This document shows positions 7,856 through 17,018 of a stretch of DNA of 64,000 nt, in pieces. The stretch is taken from contig NZ_JAMFLY010000005.1 of NCBI RefSeq assembly GCF_023502235.1, positions 62,001 through 126,000 on the forward strand. Direction: 5' to 3'. A program made the position numbers and the translations under genes. How positions within the stretch are numbered: position 1 is the first letter of the stretch; every line of letters begins with the position of its first letter. Origin of the DNA: Flagellimonas myxillae. GTDB lineage: Bacteria > Bacteroidota > Bacteroidia > Flavobacteriales > Flavobacteriaceae. The notes beneath the pieces were generated by a model. The model worked only from the letters and a program-made list of their open reading frames with translations, was not told where the DNA came from and searched no databases.

Positions 7856-10549
7856 TTAGTTTTCTACGATGTTTGGAGCCAGCCATTTTTCGGCATCCTT
7901 TAAAGCTATTCCCTTGCGTTCGGCAAAATCGGCGACCTGATCCGGTTTGATCTTCCCCAAACCAAAGTACTTGGCTTCAGGATGGCCAAAATAATATCCA
8001 CTAACACTCGCAGCGGGCCACATGGCCAAGCTATCGGTTAGTTCCACCCCAATTTTTTCCTTCACCTCCAAAACCTCCCAAATGGTGATTTTTTCCAAAT
8101 GGTCAGGGCAAGCGGGATAACCTGGCGCTGGACGAATCCCTCGATATTTTTCGTCAATGAGTTCGTCGTTGGACAACTGCTCTGTTAGGGCATAGCCCCA
8201 GTGTTTGGTCCTAACCTCTTTGTGCAAATACTCAGCAAAGGCCTCCGCTAACCGGTCTGCTAATGCTTTTACCATAATGGAGCCGTAATCGTCAAGGTTT
8301 TTTTCGTACTCCTGAGCCAATTCCTGCGTACCAAAACCGGTGGTCACACAAAAACAACCCATATAATCTTGTTTCCCGGAAGATTCTGGAGCTATAAAAT
8401 CAGCAAGGGCAATGTTGGGTACTCCCTCCCGCTTTTTGAGTTGTTGGCGAAGCGTTCGGAAGATGAAATTAGAACTGTCCCCATTCGCACCGCTTTGGGC
8501 CGAAATGGCGATATCATCCTCGTTCACCTGTTGCGCTGGAAAAAGTCCAAAAACAGCTTTGGCCTTTAACAGCTTTTCCTCCAATATTTGGTCCAGCATT
8601 TTTTGGGCATCCTCGAAGAGTTCCGAAGCCTGTTCACCCACTATTTCATCTGTTAGGATGTTTGGATACTTCCCATGCAGGTCCCAACTTCTAAAAAATG
8701 GGCTCCAATCAATAAAAGGCTTGAGTTTTTTAAGGTCAAATTCCTCCCAAACCTGAACCCCGAGCTCGTTGGGCTTTTTGATTTCAGAGGCATTCCAATC
8801 CAACTTCAACTTGTTGTTCCGGGCCTCCTTAAGGGTCAAATATTCTTTTTGTTTGGTCCTGTTCAAGAAACGATCACGGAAACTCTCGTAGTCTAGCTTT
8901 ATGGACTTTTTATAATTGTCCGAAGTTTCTTTTTGAAGCAAATCCCCTACTACGGTCACAGCTCTGGACGCGTCATTAACGTGCACCACGGATTGGCTAT
9001 AAACCGGGTCGATTTTTACAGCTGTATGGGCTTTACTCGTAGTTGCGCCACCGATTAAGAGTGGAACTGTAAATTGTTGCCGTTCCATCTCTTTGGCCAA
9101 AAAGACCATTTCATCCAAGGAAGGGGTGATCAGACCACTCAATCCAATTATGTCCACCTGTTCCTCCTTGGCCTTTTGTATGATGACTTCTGGCGGTACC
9201 ATCACACCCAGGTCCACAATTTCGTAGTTATTACAGGCCAATACCACGCTTACAATATTCTTGCCAATATCGTGGACATCGCCCTTTACCGTGGCCATAA
9301 GAATTTTTCCTGCTGCTGATGTACTTGCGTCTTTGGATGCTTCGATATATGGGGTTAGGTAGGCCACCGCTTTCTTCATCACCCTGGCCGATTTTACCAC
9401 TTGGGGCAAAAACATTTTTCCGCTTCCAAATAGATCGCCCACCACGTTCATACCGGTCATCAAATTGCCCTCGATCACCTCAAGTGGCCTAGATGCCAGT
9501 TGCCTAGCCTCCTCAATATCTTCAACTATATATTGGTCTATGCCCTTTACCAGAGCTCTAGTTATCCGATTTTGCAAAGGCTCTTCCCGCCAGGATAGAT
9601 CCACTTTATTTTCCTTGGCCTTGCCCACAACGGTTTCTGCAAATTCCAGCAAGCGTTCGGTGGCATCATCCCTCCTATCCAAAATCACATCCTCAACATG
9701 CTCCAATAGATCCTTAGGAATATCGTCGTATACTTCCAGCAAAGCTGGATTCACGATACCCATGTTCATCCCAGCCTTAATGGCATGGTACAAAAACACA
9801 GAATGCATGGCTTCACGAACCGGGTTGTTTCCCCTAAAGGAAAAGGAAACATTGCTCACCCCACCGCTAACACTACAGTATGGCAAATTTTCCCGCACCC
9901 AACGGGTACCTTCTATAAAATCAATAGCATTTTTACGATGTTCTTCCATCCCGGTCGCAACGGGGAAAATGTTTAGATCAAAGATGATATCCTCCGGAGG
10001 AAAATTCACCTCATTCACCAAAACATCGTAGGAACGTTTGGCAATCTCGATCCGTCGCTCATAGTTGTCGGCTTGGCCAACTTCATCAAAGGCCATTACA
10101 ATAACCGCCGCTCCATATCTTTTAATCAAGGTGGCTTGACGAATAAATTCCGCCTCGCCTTCCTTTAAACTGATGGAATTCACAACGCATTTACCCTGCA
10201 CCACTTGCAGTCCTGCCTCAATAATTTCCCATTTGGAACTGTCTATCATGATGGGAACACGGGCAATATCGGGCTCGGAACCTATAAGGTTCAGAAAATT
10301 GACCATGGCCTCTTTTCCATCGATAAGGCCATCGTCCATATTTATATCGATAATCTGTGCCCCACCTTCTACTTGATGTCTGGCCACGTCCAGCGCTTCC
10401 TCAAACTTCCGCTCCTTGATCAATCGAAGAAACTTTTTGGAACCGGCCACATTGGTACGCTCACCCACGTTCACAAAATTGCTGTGCGGGGTAATGATCA
10501 GGGGTTCCAGACCACTAAGTTTCAAGTATTTTGTTTTTTGATCTATCAT
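7856..10549 (-). CDS. metH: Methionine synthase, folate/cobalamin/AdoMet-activation part (split MetH)
   Basis: 897 residues holding the last three modules of B12-dependent methionine synthase: pterin-binding domain (~20-290; [22 protein letters not shown]), cobalamin cap and Rossmann domain with the DxHxxG motif Asp424-Val-His426-Asp-Ile-Gly429, and the C-terminal reactivation domain ([33 protein letters not shown]). The N-terminal homocysteine-binding module is a separate gene at 10839-11840. Together they transfer methyl from methyl-THF to homocysteine through cobalamin. The start codon directly abuts the stop of the small ABM gene. Confidence 0.97.
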   Translation of the reverse strand: MIDQKTKYLKLSGLEPLIITPHSNFVNVGERTNVAGSKKFLRLIKERKFEEALDVARHQVEGGAQIIDINMDDGLIDGKEAMVNFLNLIGSEPDIARVPIMIDSSKWEIIEAGLQVVQGKCVVNSISLKEGEAEFIRQATLIKRYGAAVIVMAFDEVGQADNYERRIEIAKRSYDVLVNEVNFPPEDIIFDLNIFPVATGMEEHRKNAIDFIEGTRWVRENLPYCSVSGGVSNVSFSFRGNNPVREAMHSVFLYHAIKAGMNMGIVNPALLEVYDDIPKDLLEHVEDVILDRRDDATERLLEFAETVVGKAKENKVDLSWREEPLQNRITRALVKGIDQYIVEDIEEARQLASRPLEVIEGNLMTGMNVVGDLFGSGKMFLPQVVKSARVMKKAVAYLTPYIEASKDASTSAAGKILMATVKGDVHDIGKNIVSVVLACNNYEIVDLGVMVPPEVIIQKAKEEQVDIIGLSGLITPSLDEMVFLAKEMERQQFTVPLLIGGATTSKAHTAVKIDPVYSQSVVHVNDASRAVTVVGDLLQKETSDNYKKSIKLDYESFRDRFLNRTKQKEYLTLKEARNNKLKLDWNASEIKKPNELGVQVWEEFDLKKLKPFIDWSPFFRSWDLHGKYPNILTDEIVGEQASELFEDAQKMLDQILEEKLLKAKAVFGLFPAQQVNEDDIAISAQSGANGDSSNFIFRTLRQQLKKREGVPNIALADFIAPESSGKQDYMGCFCVTTGFGTQELAQEYEKNLDDYGSIMVKALADRLAEAFAEYLHKEVRTKHWGYALTEQLSNDELIDEKYRGIRPAPGYPACPDHLEKITIWEVLEVKEKIGVELTDSLAMWPAASVSGYYFGHPEAKYFGLGKIKPDQVADFAERKGIALKDAEKWLAPNIVEN

Positions 10550-10831
10550 TTAGCTATAGTGCAATACTTCGGGAAATGGCTCATAAAAATGATGCAGAAG
10601 ATTCTTCCATCCTTGATATTCCTCAGATTTTCTGAATCCTTCCTCATGATCTTCCAAAGTTTCCCATTTGACCAATAGTATATACTGGTCAGGTTTCTCA
10701 ATACATTTTTTCAGTTCGTGACCCATATATCCCTTCATCCCGGTGATTATTGAGGAAGCCTCGTCAAAACTTGCTTCAAACGCTGAAGCAAGGCCATGTT
10801 TAATGTTTAATATTGCCACCTCTAGAACCAT
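10550..10831 (-). CDS. Antibiotic biosynthesis monooxygenase (ABM)-domain protein
   Basis: 93 residues with the ABM ferredoxin-like fold pattern: VAILNIKHGLASAFEASFDEA, then GYMGHELKKCIEKPDQYILLVKWETLEDHEEGFRKS and FYEPFPEVLHY. The family includes quinol monooxygenases, heme-degrading proteins and many uncharacterised dimers. It is tightly packed between the two halves of metH (7 bases after one, 0 before the other), so it is translated with methionine synthase. A direct role in B12 or homocysteine chemistry is possible but not shown. Confidence 0.88.
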   Translation of the reverse strand: MVLEVAILNIKHGLASAFEASFDEASSIITGMKGYMGHELKKCIEKPDQYILLVKWETLEDHEEGFRKSEEYQGWKNLLHHFYEPFPEVLHYS

Positions 10832-10838
10832 AAGCGAT

Positions 10839-11840
10839 TTAATTCAAGACCAAAGGCCTACGAGGTTTATATTCTTTCACCAAGTCCGCGATGGCCTTTA
10901 TATGTTCGGGCGTGGTCCCACAACATCCTCCAACAATATTGACCAAGCTTTTTTCCAAATATTCCTTAATCTGTGAAGCCATCTGCTCCGGAGTTTCGTC
11001 ATATTCCCCAAAGGCATTGGGCAACCCAGCATTGGGATGTGCCGAAATGGCAAATTCCGACTTAGCGGAAACCACCTCCAAATGGGGCACCAATTGACTT
11101 GCTCCCAAGGCGCAATTGAATCCGACCGAAAGAATAGGTAAATGGGAAACCGATATCAGGAAAGCCTCTGCTGTCTGGCCCGAAAGGGTTCTCCCGGAAG
11201 CATCCGTAATTGTTCCACTGACCATTATCGGAACATGTATTCCGCGCTCGTCCTTCACTTCCTCAATTGCGAACAATGCCGCCTTGGCATTTAGCGTATC
11301 AAAAATGGTCTCTACCAAGAGAAGGTCCGCTCCCCCGTCCAATAAAGCTTCTACCTGTTGCTTATAGGCAATGCGAAGTTCATTGAAGGATATGGCGCGG
11401 TAACCCGGGTCATTGACATCCGGAGACATACTGGCCGTCTTATTGGTGGGACCAATACTTCCGGCCACGAATCTGGGTTTGTCGGGCTCCTTTGCCGTAA
11501 ACTCATCAGCCACTTCTTTGGCAATCCTGGCCGATTCATAATTGAGTTCATAGACCAATTCTTCCATGAAATAATCGGCCATCGCGATGGTGGTCCCAGA
11601 AAAGGTATTGGTTTCGACAATATCCGCCCCGGCCTCGAAGTACTTCCTATGAACCTCTGCAATGGCGTCCGGTTGTGTTAGCGACAACAAGTCGTTGTTT
11701 CCAACCAATGGGTGTTCCCAATCCTTGAAGCGGTCTCCCCTAAAGTCCCCCTCTGTGAATTTATAGCGTTGGAGCATGGTACCCATGGCCCCATCCAGTA
11801 TCAGGATTCGCTCTTTTAGTATTTCCTCGATCTTTTTCAT
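10839..11840 (-). CDS. Homocysteine S-methyltransferase module of split MetH
   Basis: 333 residues equal to the N-terminal module of MetH (Pfam S-methyl_trans). The zinc-binding cysteines are present: Cys243 (GFNCALG) and the pair Cys306-Cys307 (GGCCGT). The start [15 protein letters not shown] is typical. It binds and activates homocysteine and works with the cobalamin subunit encoded downstream. First gene of the operon, preceded by a ~100-base leader after the SAM-I riboswitch, so it should be shut down when SAM is plentiful. Confidence 0.96.
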   Translation of the reverse strand: MKKIEEILKERILILDGAMGTMLQRYKFTEGDFRGDRFKDWEHPLVGNNDLLSLTQPDAIAEVHRKYFEAGADIVETNTFSGTTIAMADYFMEELVYELNYESARIAKEVADEFTAKEPDKPRFVAGSIGPTNKTASMSPDVNDPGYRAISFNELRIAYKQQVEALLDGGADLLLVETIFDTLNAKAALFAIEEVKDERGIHVPIMVSGTITDASGRTLSGQTAEAFLISVSHLPILSVGFNCALGASQLVPHLEVVSAKSEFAISAHPNAGLPNAFGEYDETPEQMASQIKEYLEKSLVNIVGGCCGTTPEHIKAIADLVKEYKPRRPLVLN

Positions 11841-11946
11841 AAATAATATGGTATCGATTCCCTATCTCAACTAGGTACGATAGGACGATAACTTCTAATA
11901 TGGTATCAAGAAATATGAAGAAAATACGGGAGGCCGTAATTGTCTG

Positions 11947-12047
11947 GTTATCCTTCCCAGGTTGTTTTGGGTAGAAAGTAGCACCTTCTCGAAGTCGAGG
12001 GTTGCTAAGGCTTCAGCGGGTCTATTCCCTCCACCTTTCTTGATAAC
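11947..12047 (-). ncRNA. SAM-I (S-box) riboswitch upstream of the metH operon
   Basis: Read on the minus strand: P1 strand GTTATC (12047-12042), the conserved AAGAAAGGTGGAGGGA, then GACCC...GAAGCC..AGCAACC, a P3 hairpin CTCGACTTCGAG, AAGGTGCTA, and the closing P1 strand GATAAC (11952-11947). These are the S-box core elements. The same core recurs before the sulfhydrylase gene at 24866-25013. No clear intrinsic terminator follows; a second GTTATC at 11892-11887 could compete for the 3' P1 strand. Binding of SAM is expected to reduce expression of metH and metF. Confidence 0.92.
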
Positions 12048-12068
12048 AAATTCAATTTTTAAATGAAC

Positions 12069-12098
12069 TGAGGACAAAATAACCACGTTTTGTCCTCA
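12069..12098 (-). promoter_or_regulatory. 11-bp perfect inverted repeat at the metH-leader promoter
   Basis: TGAGGACAAAA (12069-12079) and TTTTGTCCTCA (12088-12098) flank eight bases. On the minus strand the inner part reads GTTATTTTGTCC, close to the GTTATCTTTGTCC that forms the -7 region of the other SAM-I leader (25043-25050), and a TTG lies about 21 bases upstream. The repeat may be an operator on this promoter or an RNA hairpin near its 5' end. Confidence 0.5.
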
Positions 12099-12121
12099 AA
12101 AACAACAGAAATCTGCATTTT

Positions 12122-12168
12122 GTTGGTCAATACCCTCCGAAGCAATGCTTTGGAGGGCGTTGACTAAC
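12122..12168 (-). terminator. Long imperfect hairpin after the reductase gene
   Basis: Arms of about 20 bp (outer GTCAA/TTGAC, inner CCCTCC/GGAGGG and AAGC/GCTT) with a three-base loop and two or three mismatches. It lies ~23 bases after the stop of the FAD reductase gene and before the metH promoter. A T-run is weak on the minus strand, so termination is likely but not certain. Confidence 0.55.
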
Positions 12169-12190
12169 TCAAAATAATCTAAAAAAAGCT

Positions 12191-13252
12191 CTAGACTATA
12201 CTTTGCACCACCTCTTTTTTGGCCTCTTTCTTAGTGCCATCAAAGCCCTGTACTCCGCCAACGGTGGTATATTTCATAACAAAACGCTTGTCCGGATTGA
12301 TGATTTGATAGGCATATTGGCACATAACCGCTGCCTCGTGGAATCCAGACAAAATCAATTTTAATTTGCCTTCATAGGTATTTACATCCCCAATAGCAAA
12401 CACACCTGGAATATTGGTCTGATAATCCTTGGCATTGTTTACCTTAATGGCATTCTTTTGTATTTCCAAGCCCCAATTTCCGATTGGGCCCAATTTTGGT
12501 GACAACCCAAACAAGGGGATAAAGTAATCGGTTTCCACATAGGTTTGCCCTTTGGCCTCATCATTGTGTTTTATCACAACGGCCTTCAGTTCATTTTCGC
12601 CATGGATTTCCTTTACTTCCGCTTCGGTATACAGCTGAATCTTGCCCAACTTGGCCAATTCCGACGCCTTTTCCACAGAATCCAAAGCTCCCCTAAATTC
12701 ATTTCTTCTATGTACCAAGGCAACTTCTGAGGCCACATCTGCCAAATAAATCGCCCAGTCCAAAGCAGAATCACCCCCACCTGCGATTACCACCTTTTTA
12801 TCCCGATAAACTTCGGGGTCCTTGATCATATAGACCACCCCTTTATCTTCGTAATCTGCAATATTGGAAATCAAAGGTTTTCTCGGTTCGAAGGATCCCA
12901 AACCACCTGCAATAACCACAACGGGTGCATGATGCTTGGTCCCTTTGTTCGTAGTGACGATAAAGGAACCATCTTCTTGTTTTTCCAAAGTTTCGGCACG
13001 CTCACCAAGAGTAAATCCTGGCTCAAAAGGTTTTATTTGTTCCATCAGCTTATCTACCAAATCCCCAGCCAGAATCTCGGGATAGGCCGGGATGTCGTAT
13101 ATGGGTTTTTTGGGGTAGATTTCGGAACATTGACCACCAGGCTGTGGCAGTGCATCAATCAAATGGGTCTTTAACTTTAAAAGTCCTGCTTCAAAAACGG
13201 TGAACAACCCTGTTGGTCCCGCTCCAATAATAAGTATATCTGTCTTTATCAT
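12191..13252 (-). CDS. Ferredoxin--NADP reductase-like flavoprotein (TrxR-type fold)
   Basis: 353 residues. N-terminal FAD site IGAGPTGLFT, CxxC of thioredoxin reductase absent (PGGQCSEIYPKK instead), NADPH site AGGGDSALDWA near residue 157, and the C-terminal FAIGDVNTYEGKLKLILSGFHEAA. This is the YumC/CaeFNR-like ferredoxin/flavodoxin-NADP reductase type. It follows the SUMT gene by one base and belongs to the sulfite-reduction operon, so it most likely supplies electrons from NADPH to ferredoxin and the siroheme sulfite reductase. Cytosolic. Confidence 0.9.
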   Translation of the reverse strand: MIKTDILIIGAGPTGLFTVFEAGLLKLKTHLIDALPQPGGQCSEIYPKKPIYDIPAYPEILAGDLVDKLMEQIKPFEPGFTLGERAETLEKQEDGSFIVTTNKGTKHHAPVVVIAGGLGSFEPRKPLISNIADYEDKGVVYMIKDPEVYRDKKVVIAGGGDSALDWAIYLADVASEVALVHRRNEFRGALDSVEKASELAKLGKIQLYTEAEVKEIHGENELKAVVIKHNDEAKGQTYVETDYFIPLFGLSPKLGPIGNWGLEIQKNAIKVNNAKDYQTNIPGVFAIGDVNTYEGKLKLILSGFHEAAVMCQYAYQIINPDKRFVMKYTTVGGVQGFDGTKKEAKKEVVQSIV

Positions 13253-13253
13253 C

Positions 13254-14030
13254 TTAAGCTTTTTCTACTAACTCCAATTCTTTATTTCTAAACTCTTTTT
13301 GTATGTTCAATATATCTTGTCTGTGTTTTACCACCTCCCCTATGAGGATAATCGCCGGATTGGAAAGTTTGAGCTCTTCCACCCGTTGTTCGATATTGGC
13401 CACCGTACCTATTCCAATTTTTTCGTTTTCGGTTGTGCCATTTTGGATGATGGCCACAGGAAGGTTCGATTTACCTTCTTTTTTGAACAGTTCCACAATT
13501 TGACCGAGTTTTGACATCCCCATCAAAATCAGGACTGTTGCGTTGGATTTTGCTGCCAGTTCCACATCCTTTGAAAGCTTGTGTTCCTTGGTTGTCCCTG
13601 TTATTACCCAAAAACTCTCGGTAGCCCCTCTTTTGGTAACCGGAATATTTTGTGCCGCGGGCACCGAAACTGCTGAGGATATGCCTGGTACTACGGCAAC
13701 CTCCACTCCAAACCTTGCGGCGTATTCCATTTCTTCTGCACCCCTACCAAAAACAAAAGGGTCTCCGCCCTTGAGCCGAACTACATGTCCACAAGTATGG
13801 GCACGTTGCACGATCAATTCATTGATTTGCACTTGTTGGTATGTATAACATCCCTTGCGTTTCCCTACAAATATTTTCTCTGCATTTGGGGCATATTCCA
13901 GCAATTGGGTATCCACCAAGGCGTCATAAAGCACTACATCAGCACTTTGTAAGGCTTTTATTCCCTTCAGGGTGATCAAATCCACATCCCCAGGGCCTGC
14001 TCCCACTACCGTTAGTCTTCCTCTATACAT
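13254..14030 (-). CDS. cobA: Uroporphyrinogen-III C-methyltransferase (SUMT)
   Basis: 258 residues from the ATG at 14030 (MYRGRLTVVGAGPGDVDLITLKG), which overlaps the end of the sulfite reductase gene by 8 bases; an earlier ATG (14087) lies well inside that gene and is unlikely. Motifs VGAGPGD, RLKGGDPFVFGRGAEE and PGISSAVSVPAAQNIPVTKR are diagnostic. The enzyme makes precorrin-2 from uroporphyrinogen III with SAM, the first step to siroheme. The dehydrogenase/ferrochelatase part of CysG is not fused here and must be elsewhere. Confidence 0.96.
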   Translation of the reverse strand: MYRGRLTVVGAGPGDVDLITLKGIKALQSADVVLYDALVDTQLLEYAPNAEKIFVGKRKGCYTYQQVQINELIVQRAHTCGHVVRLKGGDPFVFGRGAEEMEYAARFGVEVAVVPGISSAVSVPAAQNIPVTKRGATESFWVITGTTKEHKLSKDVELAAKSNATVLILMGMSKLGQIVELFKKEGKSNLPVAIIQNGTTENEKIGIGTVANIEQRVEELKLSNPAIILIGEVVKHRQDILNIQKEFRNKELELVEKA

Positions 14031-16113
14031 GGGCCAATTCCAATTTTCTATATGCTTCCAACTGCTCCAACACTTCTTTTGCATCATTCAAAAAGCTTTC
14101 GGCAAATGCTTTGTTCGGTGTGTTCTTGTTCAATTGTAGCGCCAATTCCCCAAAACTGCCACTAAAGCCAATTTTCCCGGATTCCACGTACAACTTGTCA
14201 AAATCCCTGATGATTCCAGCATGGGTATTGACCTTTACCTTTTCCGAGGTCAACAAGGCTTTGGCCGAGTTCACAATGGATTGATAGGAATAGTAGATAC
14301 TTGCTGCCCATTTTGCCTCATTCAAAGCTTCTTGGGCGTTATCGATTTTTTCCTGGCTTTCGTAGAACAAGGTAGCTACCAAATCCACGATAACCCCGGC
14401 ACATTCCCCGATGCCAATCTCTTTTTTATATTTTTCTTCGGTACCCCAATCAATAAAGTCCTCAGGGGTAAGATTTTCAATATTTGCCAAGGGTTTTAGG
14501 AAATCGTAGAAGTAATGTTCCCCTTTTTCCCAATAGTAATCGGCAAAAGAAGCTCCATTGCCATTGGCATTGTAGTCATCCAAGATCAAGCGTAGTGCTT
14601 GTGGTCCTCTTCTGCTTGGAATTTTTACCACTTTATCGGCAAATCTACCTTTCCCGTTCCCGAAGTTTCCTCCACCCAATAAAACCTGAAGTGCAGGAGC
14701 TACTAGTTTATCCTTGGTCCTAACGGACATTCCCTGAAAACCGATATTGGCCATATTGTGCTGTCCGCACGCGTTCATACAACCACTTATCTTGATCACT
14801 ACATCCGGATTGTTGATATACTCTGGATATTCCGCCTTGATCACGCGCTCCAATTCCTCAGCAATACCGGTACTACTAGAAATTCCAAGATTACAGGTAT
14901 CGGTTCCTGGGCAAGCCGTAATGTCCAAAGCCTTGTTATAACCGGCTTCCACAAATCCCAACTTTTCCAACTGGGTATAAAAGAAGGGAACAAGCTCCTC
15001 CTTTACATAAGGAATTAAAATATTTTGACGCAACGACAAACGAATTTCCCCAGCTGCATAATCCTGCACCAATCTGGCCAGTTTTCTCGCCTTATCGGTA
15101 TAGAAATCCCCTAATAAAACTTTGATTCCAATAGCAACATATCCCTTCTGTTTTTGCGGGACAAGGTTGGTGGATTTCCAATTATTGAATGCGATATCGT
15201 CCAATATCTGCACTTTTGGGGCCTCCACAGTGGCCACTTTGGGTTTTGGATAGCTTTCAAATTCTATGGGGTAGGTTTTATGGGGAATGGCAAGTTGCTC
15301 TTCCTCCAATAGTGCCTTGAAACCATCGAGTCCAATGTCTTTCAACAAGAATTTTAGACGGGCTTTTGCTCGACTTTTACGTTCCCCATGACGGTCAAAA
15401 ATACGGATGACGCCCTCCATCAATGGGATAATCTTATCACTGGGCAAGAAACTGTACAATTCGTCTGCATGGCGGGGTTGGGAACCCAATCCTCCGGCCA
15501 ACATAACCTTGAAACCTCTTTCCCCATTTTTTATTTTGGCGATAAAGCCTAAATCGTGCATATAGGACAGGCCTGTATCTGCGTCACTGGCCGAGAATGA
15601 AACCTTGAACTTGCGTCCCATTTCCTGGCCGATAGGATTTCGCAGAAAATACTGGAACACGGCATGGGCGTAGGGAGAAACATCGAATGGTTCGTTGACA
15701 TCGATTCCCGCAGTTTCACTCGCTGTCACATTTCGCACTGTATTTCCACAAGCTTCACGAAGGGTTACATCGTCCCGCTCCAATTCTGCCCAAAGCTCTG
15801 GGGTACGCTCCAAGTCCACATAGTGAATTTGAATATCCTGACGAGTGGTAATGTGCAACCGACCCCTGGAATACTCATCTGAAACATCGGAGATACGAAG
15901 CAATTGGTCTGAGGTCACCTTGCCATAGGGTAGTTTAATGCGAATCATTTGCACCCCTTGTTGGCGCTGTCCGTATACACCCCTTGCCAAACGAAGGCTA
16001 CGGAACTTTTCCTCATCGACCTCGCCCCCTTTGAATTGACGAATTTTTCGCTCCAATTCAATGATGTCCTTTTCTACAACTGGATTTTCTATTTCTGTTC
16101 TAAAACTCTGCAT
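14023..16113 (-). CDS. Siroheme sulfite reductase fused to a HEPN-like domain
   Basis: 696 residues. Residues 1-~565 form a ferredoxin-type nitrite/sulfite reductase: two siroheme-binding repeats and the [4Fe-4S]/siroheme cysteines Cys401, Cys407, Cys445 and Cys449 (C-x5-C and C-x3-C). Residues ~570-696 are an extra all-helical domain (EALNEAKWAASIYYSYQS..AKALL) resembling HEPN domains; the RNase-type RxxxxxH motif is not evident. It reduces sulfite to sulfide. Gene order (cysH, this gene, cobA, reductase) makes a sulfite rather than nitrite role most likely. Confidence 0.93.
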   Translation of the reverse strand: MQSFRTEIENPVVEKDIIELERKIRQFKGGEVDEEKFRSLRLARGVYGQRQQGVQMIRIKLPYGKVTSDQLLRISDVSDEYSRGRLHITTRQDIQIHYVDLERTPELWAELERDDVTLREACGNTVRNVTASETAGIDVNEPFDVSPYAHAVFQYFLRNPIGQEMGRKFKVSFSASDADTGLSYMHDLGFIAKIKNGERGFKVMLAGGLGSQPRHADELYSFLPSDKIIPLMEGVIRIFDRHGERKSRAKARLKFLLKDIGLDGFKALLEEEQLAIPHKTYPIEFESYPKPKVATVEAPKVQILDDIAFNNWKSTNLVPQKQKGYVAIGIKVLLGDFYTDKARKLARLVQDYAAGEIRLSLRQNILIPYVKEELVPFFYTQLEKLGFVEAGYNKALDITACPGTDTCNLGISSSTGIAEELERVIKAEYPEYINNPDVVIKISGCMNACGQHNMANIGFQGMSVRTKDKLVAPALQVLLGGGNFGNGKGRFADKVVKIPSRRGPQALRLILDDYNANGNGASFADYYWEKGEHYFYDFLKPLANIENLTPEDFIDWGTEEKYKKEIGIGECAGVIVDLVATLFYESQEKIDNAQEALNEAKWAASIYYSYQSIVNSAKALLTSEKVKVNTHAGIIRDFDKLYVESGKIGFSGSFGELALQLNKNTPNKAFAESFLNDAKEVLEQLEAYRKLELAHV

Positions 16114-16120
16114 ATTCGAA

Positions 16121-16744
16121 TTATTGTAAATGAATTCCGCACTCCCTTGTTTCCAAGGCTTTTACAGGATCAAAGTAGGTACTGTTTTTTGGTAAATCGT
16201 AGGCTTCCAAATAGGAATCCAGGTCATCGTCTGTCCAATAGTAAAAGGGGCTCACTTTCAAAATACCATCTTTTGAATAGCTTAAAATGTCCTTCTCACT
16301 CCTCAGTGCGGTCTGACGAATCCTAATATTGGTGAACCAAATATCGGGCTGGTGTTCTTCCAGTGCTCTTCGAAAAGGCTCGAGCTTTACGATATCCGAA
16401 AACTCCAAATGTTCAGGTTGATCCGCTGTGGGAAAACCCAAACGATGTTCGATAAAAGCACGAGTTTCCCTTGGCACGTAAGTATTCAATTTGAGATTGA
16501 ATCGCTTTGTCAATACACTTGCATGTTCATAGGTTTCGGGAAGGTTGTATCCAGTATCGCACCAAACGACATCAATTTTGGGGTCGATTCGTTGAAAAGT
16601 GCTCAACAAAACTGCTGAATACTTACCAAAACTTGTGGTTACAATTCGCTTATTGGACAACCGAATGGCCCATTCAATGATTTCTTCAGGTGGTATGCCC
16701 CTAAACTGTTTGTTATAATATTCAGTATCGATATCTAATTTCAT
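16121..16744 (-). CDS. cysH: PAPS/APS reductase, paralogue 1
   Basis: 207 residues, PAPS-reductase family. The PP-loop TTSFGKYSAVLLS, WCDTGYNLPETYEHA, KLEPFRRALEEHQPDIWFT and the C-terminal catalytic RECGIH are present. The CC...CxxC cysteines that bind [4Fe-4S] in APS reductases are absent, suggesting PAPS specificity. It reduces (phospho)adenylylsulfate to sulfite with thioredoxin. It is 7 bases upstream of the sulfite reductase gene. Its start codon directly follows a CCTAT-N7-ATAGG box, so the mRNA leader is short. Confidence 0.93.
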   Translation of the reverse strand: MKLDIDTEYYNKQFRGIPPEEIIEWAIRLSNKRIVTTSFGKYSAVLLSTFQRIDPKIDVVWCDTGYNLPETYEHASVLTKRFNLKLNTYVPRETRAFIEHRLGFPTADQPEHLEFSDIVKLEPFRRALEEHQPDIWFTNIRIRQTALRSEKDILSYSKDGILKVSPFYYWTDDDLDSYLEAYDLPKNSTYFDPVKALETRECGIHLQ

Positions 16745-16850
16745 ATTACCCTATGGATTTAATAGGAAAATCAAAGATAGTCCTTCAGTCGTAACAAATG
16801 GTTAAAATCTTTATAAAATCACATTTACCCTATAGTTTTTATAGATTTAA
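16745..16850 (-). promoter_or_regulatory. cysH1 promoter with paired CCTAT-N7-ATAGR boxes
   Basis: Box A (16745-16766) contains CCTAT at 16750-16754 and ATAGG at 16762-16766. A -7 element TATCTTTG lies on the minus strand at 16779-16772, immediately upstream of box A in transcription order. Box B (16824-16850) contains CCTAT at 16829-16833 and ATAGA at 16841-16845. Box centres are 79 bp apart, exactly as in front of cysH2. The neighbouring Rrf2 regulator is the natural candidate binder. The rest of the gap, 16851-17018, shows nothing I can name. Confidence 0.75.
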
Positions 16851-17018
16851 CTAAAATCGGGTCTCAATTTTATGGATTTTCCACCTACTCCTTGTGTATT
16901 CGGCATATTTTTCGACCTCAAGAAACTAACTAGGTCAAGGGGTGTCGCAGCTTACTTCAAAGCGCAGTCCCTATTTTGCGGTATTTATTTGGGTAGGAAT
17001 ACCTGGTAAGGTAAACTA

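Noticed and set aside
9465..10031. 188-codon ORF opposite metH, one of the longest antisense ORFs.
   Set aside because: Ser/Thr-rich antisense shadow of a strongly conserved gene; no start context or family.
11895..12086. 63-codon ORF on the minus strand over the metH leader.
   Set aside because: It coincides with the SAM-I aptamer, whose RNA conservation explains the sequence.
13254..14087. Long start for the SUMT gene (ATG 14087).
   Set aside because: Its first 19 residues lie inside the sulfite reductase gene and do not resemble SUMT; the ATG at 14030 begins exactly at the family start.
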